A stretch of 25,370 nucleotides of DNA. It comes from a virus. The DNA is taken from the IMG/VR virus record IMGVR_UViG_3300017742_000108, positions 1 through 25,370 of that record. The stretch is one strand, 5' to 3'. The position numbers and the translations under genes are program-made. This document shows, in pieces, positions 13,607 through 20,109 of the stretch. A model generated the notes under the pieces. That model saw nothing but the letters and a program-made list of their open reading frames with translations. It ran no database searches and was not told the origin of the DNA. Every line of letters starts with the position of its first letter. Position 1 is the first letter of the stretch.

Positions 13607-16076
13607 CAAATACACCTCAGATTATGTAAACAACCTTCATGGAATGGTTAAGCGCAACTACTCTAAGCGTTTCAAATTTATCTGTTACACAGATGAACCA
13701 GAAGGCATAAACAAGGGTATTACAACCCGCCCTATTCCTAATGTTGACCCTCTTCATCCAAGATATTGGTTTGGTAAAGAAAACTTTTGCTGGGACAGAG
13801 CCAAGTTTCTCATGCTCAATTCTCACATATGGCTAAAAACTAAAGGACCTTTTTGTTACTTGGACTTGGATGTTGTGATTCAAAACAACATAGATGATAT
13901 AGAACAATTAGCCAAATCTCCTCACATGATATATTCTAACTGGGAAAATCCAGAAGTAACTTCTGATAGAAGGTTCTTAGATATAAGAGGGTCACTGTAT
14001 AACTCAAGTGTAATGTTGTGGTGTACTGATCAAGGAGAAAAGATTTATAACGATGTTATGCAACACAAAGATGTTGTATTTAAAACGTTCTACAAAGGTA
14101 CAGATAATTACTATCCGTACAGAGAACATCAAGTAGTAGGTGATAACTACTGGAGTTTCTTGCCAGTAGATTGGGTGTACTCTTATAATAGAGGCAAACA
14201 ATATCCCGATGATACTACAGAACAACTATACAGAGAAAATGCTAAATTTTGTCTGTTCAATGTGGATTTAGTAAATAAGAAAAGTAAAAATATAAAGCCA
14301 CATGAATTAAAAAACTACAATCTACTCATACACTGGCATGGCAAAGATGAATTTGAAAAGTTATGGCTACCTAAATTTCCTAAAAACTTTTTTACTAGAA
14401 ACAAGCACACGGTTAAGATTGAGAATCTTCTCACAAATAAAGACTACGATACACTAGAAAAGAAATTTGCAAAAGATTTGCCTAGCTTACAGTCTGATTG
14501 GGATCAGTACTCAAAGAATTTCAATACTCTAAAAGAATGGTTAGGAATGAAATCTCTGACAGATGAAATGTTAGAGAATCGTTTTATGAATAAAGAAGTT
14601 GTTGAAGACATTGAATCGCTGATAAAGAGCAATGATTTACAGTCTCTTGTCGATAAATTTGTAAATGATTTTCCAGAGATAGATGCACACTTAACTGGTA
14701 ATGTAGACGATATAAAGAAATCTCTTCCAGAATTAGAAAGAGAAATATCAGATACCACATTTATCAGACAAATAGACTCAATACATTTGCAGACCATAAG
14801 AGAACTTTATGAAACTGGTGATATGATTTCTATGCACAAGAAGTTTATTGCTGATTATCCAGACGATTCAATACTCGTAAATGGTGACGAATCATTGTAC
14901 TGGAACAAGACTGTGATGGAAGTATATGATTTCTACAAAGAAAGATATATTTCTAAGATGCACAAAGTCGTAGCAGAAGAAGTAAAAGTACACGGACCAG
15001 TAAGATACTTTTGGAAAATAACTAGACTACAAGCAATCGCATTGTATAGAAGAATGTGGCATAAAAATACTTTACCATCAATTAAAGTAGACTTTATGAA
15101 GAATGTAGTAGATCATGGTATTCAGTGTATCTTTTGGGACACAGATTCGGATGAGATACAATCACTATATAAAAAATATTATATTGAATATTTAAAAGAA
15201 TTGTTTTACAAAGAAGATTATGAAAAAGTCTTTGAGCGATTATACAATATCATGCCCAAAGAAGAATTACTTTCTATCATGAATCAGAAAGATGATGATA
15301 CAAATACACTCATAAAGTATTTTCAAATGCATGGAGAACAATACAGTGATTTGTATCGTGGTCTATATGAAGATGAAGAACCAGATGGCGCACTGATACA
15401 ATTAAGTACTCGCCAGAATGATACGAACATAGAGTTCAATGACATTTTTGTAGACGGCAATGAACACACTCTAAAGAGTATAAAAAATATATTCGATAGT
15501 TACAAAGTTTCTTGGGTAACTTTTATGTGTGAAATAACAGACCCAGTAAACTGTGTAGAGTTGGAAGAAATATGCAAGTATCTAAAAGACAAAAATATTA
15601 CTATAACTTTGCAGACATTTAGCGATATAGAATCTCTTGTATATGTTGATCATATACAAAAAGTATTGCCTGAGTTAAAGTCAGAACAAGAGAATCAAAT
15701 TGAAGATACTATTGCAAAAGATAAACCAATAGACTTTCATACTCTAAAGCAGTTTGCAAAGAAAAATGAAATAAGAACAACTAAACCTAAAATGAAAGAA
15801 AAAGATCCAGTGTGGTGTGATGCTAGAAAAAGTGGATACTTTTATATTGGTTCGTCTAGCAATGCTTTTCCTTGCGCTTTCATTGCAAGAGATGTGGTAG
15901 AAAATAAACTTTTACCATATCACCCTATTGACTATCCGTACAATATGAAGTATAATAACCTAGCAGGGTTTACTACAGGTGAAGTAATACATAATAATGA
16001 TTTTGCAAATATCAGTGAGCATTTAAAAAGAAAGCCACTTGATATATGCACTAAAAAATGTGGAAAATGTAAATGA
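13575..16076 (+). CDS. Fusion: GT-A glycosyltransferase, helical repeats and SPASM-like cysteine domain (833 residues)
   Basis: Three parts are visible. Residues 1 to about 270 are a GT8-like glycosyltransferase: CIKWGNKYTSDYVNN, a DxD at Asp97-Leu-Asp99 (CYLDLDVVIQNNID), LYNSSVMLW, and the closing LLIHWHGKDEFEKLW. Residues about 280-590 are helical, with at least four copies about 62-66 residues apart (starts near 282, 346, 408 and 540) of IxxLxxxxDxxxLxxKFxxDxP. Residues about 600-833 resemble the later half of a radical SAM barrel (FNDIFVDGNEHTLKSIKNIF) plus a SPASM-type end: WCDARKSGYFYIGSSSNAFP then Cys, and a terminal CTKKCGKC. The usual N-terminal radical SAM CxxxCxxC and its barrel start are absent. 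Paralogue alignment suggests ATG 13578 may be the true start. Overlaps both neighbours. Domain calls for part one are firm, for part three inferred. Confidence 0.8.
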   Translation: MMHFLCIKWGNKYTSDYVNNLHGMVKRNYSKRFKFICYTDEPEGINKGITTRPIPNVDPLHPRYWFGKENFCWDRAKFLMLNSHIWLKTKGPFCYLDLDVVIQNNIDDIEQLAKSPHMIYSNWENPEVTSDRRFLDIRGSLYNSSVMLWCTDQGEKIYNDVMQHKDVVFKTFYKGTDNYYPYREHQVVGDNYWSFLPVDWVYSYNRGKQYPDDTTEQLYRENAKFCLFNVDLVNKKSKNIKPHELKNYNLLIHWHGKDEFEKLWLPKFPKNFFTRNKHTVKIENLLTNKDYDTLEKKFAKDLPSLQSDWDQYSKNFNTLKEWLGMKSLTDEMLENRFMNKEVVEDIESLIKSNDLQSLVDKFVNDFPEIDAHLTGNVDDIKKSLPELEREISDTTFIRQIDSIHLQTIRELYETGDMISMHKKFIADYPDDSILVNGDESLYWNKTVMEVYDFYKERYISKMHKVVAEEVKVHGPVRYFWKITRLQAIALYRRMWHKNTLPSIKVDFMKNVVDHGIQCIFWDTDSDEIQSLYKKYYIEYLKELFYKEDYEKVFERLYNIMPKEELLSIMNQKDDDTNTLIKYFQMHGEQYSDLYRGLYEDEEPDGALIQLSTRQNDTNIEFNDIFVDGNEHTLKSIKNIFDSYKVSWVTFMCEITDPVNCVELEEICKYLKDKNITITLQTFSDIESLVYVDHIQKVLPELKSEQENQIEDTIAKDKPIDFHTLKQFAKKNEIRTTKPKMKEKDPVWCDARKSGYFYIGSSSNAFPCAFIARDVVENKLLPYHPIDYPYNMKYNNLAGFTTGEVIHNNDFANISEHLKRKPLDICTKKCGKCK
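14413..15260 (+). repeat. About 64-residue helical repeats inside the 833-residue fusion protein
   Basis: The coded units IENLLTNKDYDTLEKKFAKD, IESLIKSNDLQSLVDKFVND, IRELYETGDMISMHKKFIAD and LKELFYKEDYEKVFERLYNI begin at residues 282, 346, 408 and 540. The first three are 64 and 62 residues apart; the last lies 132 further on, leaving room for a degenerate copy. Each unit looks like a helix-turn-helix ending in Asp-x-Pro. The family is not known to me. Confidence 0.6.
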
Positions 16077-16891
16077 GAGTAAATTATATATGTGCTAAAT
16101 GGGGTACAAAATATGGTCCCCATTTTGTGAATAGACTAAAAGATATGGCAAAAAGAAATACTCCTGATCAGTTCGAGTTTCATTTCTATTGCTATACTGA
16201 TGACGCAGAAGGTATAGATGACGATGTTACTATTATTGATTTTCCTGATATTCCTAACATTCATCCTAAGTATTGGTTTGGTGCGGAAGATTTCAAGTAC
16301 GGGATGGCAAGGTGTTGGGACAGAGCAAAGACTTTTGTATTTAATACTCATAACTTTGCTCCTGACAAACCTACTGGTCGCTTCATATTTTTCGATTTGG
16401 ACGTAATTATTCAAGGTGACTTAACTCCTATAATTACATACAATATGGAAAGACCTACAAAGATGAAGTCTTGGTGGCAAGATCCAAGACCAATGGAAAC
16501 AAGAAGATTTAAACTATCACATGGAGCGTATACAAATGGCTCATGTAAAGTGTGGTCAGATGATCAGTGTGAATGTATATGGGAAGACGTATTAGAAAAT
16601 CAAGAAAAGATTTGGTTTACATATACAGATGGTACTGATAATTACCACTCTTGGAAATGGGGTAGATATGGAGAAGATTTGTGGGATCATTTCCCATCAT
16701 GGATGGCATACTCTTGGAACAGAGGTAGATCGTGGGATGAAGATGATTTGAATGTAGCCAAATATAGAGAAAACTGTATTGTCTGTGTGTTTAATATTGA
16801 CTTGCTTCCGTTTGAAGATGCAAGTAGAGGTAGTACAAAACAAGATAACTTAACTCATCCAGAACTCTTGAAACACTGGAGAGGCGAATGA
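16073..16891 (+). CDS. GT-A glycosyltransferase (GT8-like), third of the cassette
   Basis: A 272-residue enzyme, the closest relative of the glycosyltransferase part of the preceding fusion. Matching elements are ICAKWGTKYGPHFVNRLKDM, FHFYCYTDDAEGID, HPKYWFGAEDF...CWDRAK, the metal-binding Asp108-Leu-Asp110 in RFIFFDLDVIIQGDL, then TNGSCKVW at the position where paralogues have NSSVMxW (here Gly-Ser-Cys-Lys), TDGTDNYHSW, WMAYSWNRGRSW and the ending HPELLKHWRGE. The changed acceptor-side motif may mean a different substrate. The start overlaps the preceding stop by four bases (ATGA) and the end overlaps the next gene likewise. It is inferred to add a sugar to a virion or cell-surface glycan. 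Confidence 0.85.
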   Translation: MRVNYICAKWGTKYGPHFVNRLKDMAKRNTPDQFEFHFYCYTDDAEGIDDDVTIIDFPDIPNIHPKYWFGAEDFKYGMARCWDRAKTFVFNTHNFAPDKPTGRFIFFDLDVIIQGDLTPIITYNMERPTKMKSWWQDPRPMETRRFKLSHGAYTNGSCKVWSDDQCECIWEDVLENQEKIWFTYTDGTDNYHSWKWGRYGEDLWDHFPSWMAYSWNRGRSWDEDDLNVAKYRENCIVCVFNIDLLPFEDASRGSTKQDNLTHPELLKHWRGE

Positions 16892-17562
16892 ATATCTATA
16901 CTGTAAAATGGGGTACAAAATACAATGCATCTCATGTCAATCAACTATATGAAAGTTGTCTTGAAAACTTGAGTATGGATTTTACATTTCATTGTCTAAC
17001 TGAAGATAGTAAAGATATAGATTCTAATATTAAAATACTTTCATTGCCTGGTGGTAACAAATTGGAGAAGTGGTGGAATAAAATGTACCTCTTCGATGAG
17101 ACTATTGTTACTCAAAAGGGCGAGAAAATGTTCTTTGATTTAGATACCATACTGCAAAAAAACATTGATGATATAGCAAACTTTGATGCAGAAGATTGCT
17201 TATGTTTTGTTAAGACTTGGTGGCATGATTTAGATACACAGTATAAAGATACTCGCCATGTCCCACATAAGTTTACTGATTTGAATTCGTCAGTTCTTCG
17301 TTGGAACGACAGTCTAAATAGTAATGAAATTATCGAATATTTTAATGAATATCAAAATCAAATATTATGGTACTATCGTGGTCTAGATAATTTTTTCTAC
17401 AATAGAAGAATTGTAAAGACAAAACTATTCCCAATTGGTTGGGTATATAGTTTTAATCAAGGGTATGTTTATCCACATGATACTGAAACTCATGTGTATA
17501 GAGACTTACCATATGTATGTATTTTTGACTCAATGGGGAAAAGTGAAGATGTCAAATTCTAA
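16888..17562 (+). CDS. GT-A glycosyltransferase (GT8-like), fourth of the cassette
   Basis: A 224-residue paralogue beginning MNIYTVKWGTKYNASHVNQL. It shares with the other members the LxxFHCLTED strand, the KWWNKMYLF element, a DxD at Asp84-Leu-Asp86 (KMFFDLDTILQKNID), LNSSVLRWN, RGLDNFFYN and GWVYSFNQGYVYPHDTETHV. Its ending lacks the His-Trp-x-Gly segment that closes the longer relatives, and instead the reading frame ends soon after VCIFDSMGKSED, so the enzyme may be C-terminally shortened. The start overlaps the previous gene by four bases with a GGAG ribosome site in front. A 17-base stretch at 16906-16922 is identical to 16098-16114 in the preceding gene, as expected of a tandem duplicate. 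Confidence 0.83.
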   Translation: MNIYTVKWGTKYNASHVNQLYESCLENLSMDFTFHCLTEDSKDIDSNIKILSLPGGNKLEKWWNKMYLFDETIVTQKGEKMFFDLDTILQKNIDDIANFDAEDCLCFVKTWWHDLDTQYKDTRHVPHKFTDLNSSVLRWNDSLNSNEIIEYFNEYQNQILWYYRGLDNFFYNRRIVKTKLFPIGWVYSFNQGYVYPHDTETHVYRDLPYVCIFDSMGKSEDVKF

Positions 17563-18244
17563 TTTAAATTATAACTTTCTAAACAACTTTAAGAATTGGG
17601 GTGAAGCACTCTCAGTTATTGAAAAAAGAATGCCACATAAATTGGCTGACTTTAGACAATCTCTTGAAGGTAATAACATGGAAGCCAGCACATGGCTAAT
17701 AGAAGAAGTTAAAGAGTATATTGAAGAGTATTATACTAAGACTGGTTCTATGAGAGTGTTGATATTAAACTCTTGGTTAGGTATTCCAATAGTTCCTCTG
17801 CTATGTGAAAACATTGATGTATCTCAAATACACCTTGTAGATATTGATGAAGAGTCAATTGAATTGTCAAAGATTTTTCACAAACATTATGCTCAAGAAA
17901 AGTTTGTCAACATTCGCCATTGGAATTTAGATGTTCCATTTGAGTTTGAAAATCTTAATAAGATTGATGTTGATCTAGTTATCTGTATGTGTACAGAACA
18001 GATGTATCCACTAAAAGAACTTACAACAAAGAATCCGCAAGCAATTCTGGCAGTACAAAATAGTAATGTAGTTGAAGAGATGTATGGTATTAACTGTGTA
18101 AATTCAATAGAAGCATTGAAAGATCAAGTTGGTATTGAAGAAGTAGGTTATGAGGGTACTAAACAACAAACATACTATTCATGGGACGGCAAAAAAGTAT
18201 ATGATCGTTATATGATTATCGGTCAGAGAGAAGGGTTCTTTTAA
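17549..18244 (+). CDS. SAM-dependent methyltransferase-like protein
   Basis: A 231-residue protein, start placed at ATG 17549 rather than at any earlier in-frame ATG, because upstream codons overlap a well-supported glycosyltransferase in another frame and the sequence before SNSNLNYNFLNNFKNWGEAL looks unselected. Residues about 69-84 (RVLILNSWLGIPIVPLL) look like the first strand and glycine loop of a Rossmann-type methyltransferase, although the loop has one Gly only, and IHLVDIDEESIELSKIF provides the second-strand acidic residue (Asp98 or Asp100). NIRHWNLD and VDLVICMCTEQMY fit later strands. The start overlaps the fourth glycosyltransferase by 14 bases, so it belongs to that operon and may methylate a sugar or lipid product. 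The stop overlaps that of the opposite gene (see 18241). Confidence 0.72.
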   Translation: MSNSNLNYNFLNNFKNWGEALSVIEKRMPHKLADFRQSLEGNNMEASTWLIEEVKEYIEEYYTKTGSMRVLILNSWLGIPIVPLLCENIDVSQIHLVDIDEESIELSKIFHKHYAQEKFVNIRHWNLDVPFEFENLNKIDVDLVICMCTEQMYPLKELTTKNPQAILAVQNSNVVEEMYGINCVNSIEALKDQVGIEEVGYEGTKQQTYYSWDGKKVYDRYMIIGQREGFF

Positions 18245-18885
18245 GGAAATAAACTTCTTCGCCAGTCTTCGTCTATATCTTGACACATCATTTCCCACAT
18301 ATCAAAGTCTGGTATAACAAATCCTAATGTATGTCTTGGCTCTGTACTACCAGCACAATGCCAAACGTGTTTAGATGAGTCTTCATCTTTACCTCCAAAA
18401 TATCCAACTTTTGCTGACCAACCAGGAGTATCGTGAAGCGTTGTGATACTAGAGTCTTTAGTATGTCTAAAGAACCCTTCTCCATTTTTTGTATAACTTA
18501 ACAAAATATTATACCCAGGAGTGTCCCAATTACAATGCCATCCCATAAATCCATTTGTTGGATAATATGCGTGAACAGCCGTAAACTTTGCTCCTAAAAA
18601 ACTACAGACATTAGTACATAACTCTAAAGAAGAATCTCTATATTTTTTAGGAGAGCCTGCACTTACATGAAAGTCTGTAACTATGGCACATTCTGGTGTG
18701 CCTTTATGGCTTTCTTTTCTTACTTCTTCAAGATAGTCAGAAGACGTTGCTGTTTCTAGTGTATGTCCAAAATCTCTGCCTGAGTCTGGTAAGATTGTAT
18801 CATGGTCATCTTGTTCGTCAAACCACTTTTGCCAATCTTCTAACATCTTTTTTAGTTCTGGATTAAGTCTGTATATAATATTCAT
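18241..18885 (-). CDS. Fe(II)/2-oxoglutarate oxygenase-like protein
   Basis: A 214-residue protein with a likely double-stranded beta-helix. The strand AVHAYYPTNGFMGWHCNWDT gives His117 with Asn119 in the place of the usual HxD pair (Asp121 lies two further on), GYNILLSYTKNGEGFF forms the next strands, His176 in HVWHCAGSTEPRHTLGF is the candidate distal metal ligand, and Arg184 in RHTLGFVIP is where 2-oxoglutarate is usually held. This is the layout of phage-encoded oxygenases that hydroxylate small molecules, proteins or nucleotides; the substrate cannot be read. The changed second ligand leaves catalysis uncertain. The start overlaps the upstream glycosyltransferase by 23 bases. The two stop codons of this gene and the plus-strand gene share bases 18242-18243 within TTAA. 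Confidence 0.6.
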   Translation of the reverse strand: MNIIYRLNPELKKMLEDWQKWFDEQDDHDTILPDSGRDFGHTLETATSSDYLEEVRKESHKGTPECAIVTDFHVSAGSPKKYRDSSLELCTNVCSFLGAKFTAVHAYYPTNGFMGWHCNWDTPGYNILLSYTKNGEGFFRHTKDSSITTLHDTPGWSAKVGYFGGKDEDSSKHVWHCAGSTEPRHTLGFVIPDFDMWEMMCQDIDEDWRRSLFP

Positions 18886-19579
18886 TTGAATTAAATACCC
18901 TGCTCAATGTATAGTGTCGCACTATAACTTCATTGTTTTCCAATTCATCAGGTCTTTGACCCATACAAAAATTCCATCTGGCATCTGGCAATGGAAATTC
19001 ACCCACATTAATTGAGTCTTTAAAACTGGTTTTATTTAAAAGCCACCACATAGTAAATGTGTCCCATGGTCTTACTTTTTCTGGATAAGGGTCAAGACAA
19101 TATTCAGGATCAATTTGTATCAAATATTCTTTGTACCAATTATCCATTAGTCTTTTTATTTCAGAAGTTTTTTTATATAAAAACACACCACAATGATAAA
19201 TCATTTCTTCTGTGTCATTTAGCTTTGTTATCTTTGCATTATATGGTCTGTTCTTAGTAAAGATAATATCATGATTACCTATATAATTAAATATAGTAGA
19301 TATGTCTTCATGTTCAATCATCGTATCACAATCTAAGTACATAGTCAAATCATATGGTGTTTGTGACAATGCCCATAACTTTGCTCTGTTATTAGCAGGA
19401 ACATCTTTTGTTACGATGTTATTAAAAATTAAATAGTCTTCATCTGTTACCCACTCCTCGTGAGTAAACAGTGTTATATTTGCTTCTGGATAAAAATCTT
19501 TTAGAGACTCTGCCGACATCTTTGCGGCGCGATAGTAATCTTTATTTAATGAAGCCACATAAACGTAGCCGTTAGTCAT
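18863..19579 (-). CDS. GT-A glycosyltransferase (separate family from the plus-strand set)
   Basis: A 238-residue protein starting MTNGYVYVASLNKDYYRAAK, a typical nucleotide-sugar first strand, followed by MSAESLKDFYPEANITLFTH. The metal site is Asp83-Cys-Asp85 in YDLTMYLDCDTMIE, with NNRAKLWALSQTPY just before it as in many GT8-like and phage 'glycosyltransferase of unknown specificity' proteins. The acceptor half has HCGVFLYKKTSEIKRL, PWDTFTMWWLL and a closing VRHYTLSRVF with a His that could bind metal. It shows little similarity to the plus-strand paralogues beyond DxD, so it is not a recent copy. It overlaps both neighbours, and is therefore co-expressed with the oxygenase-like gene and the upstream coiled-coil gene. 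The sugar and acceptor are unknown. Confidence 0.8.
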   Translation of the reverse strand: MTNGYVYVASLNKDYYRAAKMSAESLKDFYPEANITLFTHEEWVTDEDYLIFNNIVTKDVPANNRAKLWALSQTPYDLTMYLDCDTMIEHEDISTIFNYIGNHDIIFTKNRPYNAKITKLNDTEEMIYHCGVFLYKKTSEIKRLMDNWYKEYLIQIDPEYCLDPYPEKVRPWDTFTMWWLLNKTSFKDSINVGEFPLPDARWNFCMGQRPDELENNEVIVRHYTLSRVFNSNEYYIQT

Positions 19580-20033
19580 TAGATAATAGTTCTTTTAGAT
19601 TGCTTTCTGTTAATTCTTCTTGAATCAGTATTGTTGAATATGCTTGTACTTCTACAATAGATTTTGCTCTACGAATATTCTTTTTCATTTCATTATTTTT
19701 GGAATCTTTGATCAGAGGAATTTCAAATGCTTCTAGTTTCATTTCAAATAAGGCTTCTTGCTTAACTCTATTTTTATGAACTTCTGCTTGTTCTTTCTTT
19801 TTTGTTTCTTCTGCTTCTTTCTTTTCGTCTTCTATTGCAGTAAGGCGATCAACTTCTTCTTCACCAATAAGTTCCATAATTGCATCGAAATCTTTATTGA
19901 CAAATCCATCTTTCGCTGGTCCAGCATTGACGATACAGTGTTGATATTCATCGCCCATAAGAATCTCACACTCTAAAGAGCGTATTTCTTTTTTAATCCA
20001 TTTTGGGTTTTTGTACTTAGGTTGGTCTGACAT
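19572..20033 (-). CDS. Charged coiled-coil protein of unknown function
   Basis: A 153-residue protein. The N-terminal third has KYKNPKWIKKEIRSLECEIL and NAGPAKDGFVNKDFDAIMEL, a compact, possibly structured region. Residues about 80-110 are an almost pure Glu/Lys/Ala helix (EEAETKKKEQAEVHKNR type), and the C-terminal part is helical with hydrophobic spacing. I do not recognise the family. It is the first gene after a late promoter and hairpin and its end overlaps the glycosyltransferase start by eight bases, so it is expressed as a virion-period gene. Small proteins of this kind in T4-like fibre regions are sometimes fibre assembly chaperones, but nothing here proves that. Confidence 0.75.
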   Translation of the reverse strand: MSDQPKYKNPKWIKKEIRSLECEILMGDEYQHCIVNAGPAKDGFVNKDFDAIMELIGEEEVDRLTAIEDEKKEAEETKKKEQAEVHKNRVKQEALFEMKLEAFEIPLIKDSKNNEMKKNIRRAKSIVEVQAYSTILIQEELTESNLKELLSND

Positions 20034-20056
20034 TATATATCCTCATAATTAAAATA

Positions 20057-20081
20057 AAGGCAGAGTGGTATGCTCTGCCTT
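20057..20081 (-). terminator. Strong hairpin: terminator and possible 5' mRNA hairpin
   Basis: AAGGCAGAG (20057-20065) pairs perfectly with CTCTGCCTT (20073-20081) around a seven-base loop, a nine-pair stem. On the minus strand it is followed by a T-rich run (TTTATTTTAATT), as in intrinsic terminators, and would end the transcript of the gene at 20110. The other side is also A/T-rich, so it could act weakly in both directions. It lies directly downstream of the late promoter at 20084-20091. Confidence 0.8.
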
Positions 20082-20083
20082 AT

Positions 20084-20091
20084 TATTTATA
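20084..20091 (-). promoter_or_regulatory. T4-type late promoter for the 20033 operon
   Basis: Exact TATAAATA on the minus strand, upstream of the coiled-coil gene, glycosyltransferase and oxygenase-like gene. In T4, late transcripts begin about five to seven bases after this octamer, which here falls at the first bases of the hairpin stem, so the transcript would start with the hairpin. Confidence 0.7.
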
Positions 20092-20109
20092 TCACTTTAA
20101 AGAGACTCT

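Noticed and set aside
13600-16120. Several minus-strand open frames opposite the plus-strand glycosyltransferases
   Set aside because: They are antisense of conserved DxD enzymes, lack ribosome sites and show no recognisable protein features.
17435-17548. Longer N-terminus for the methyltransferase-like gene
   Set aside because: This stretch overlaps conserved codons of the fourth glycosyltransferase in another frame, has a hydrophobic but unconserved look and lacks a better ribosome site than ATG 17549.
18225-18260. Hairpin AGAAG...CTTCT spanning the convergent stops
   Set aside because: Only five pairs with a loop of about twenty bases, so too weak to call a terminator.
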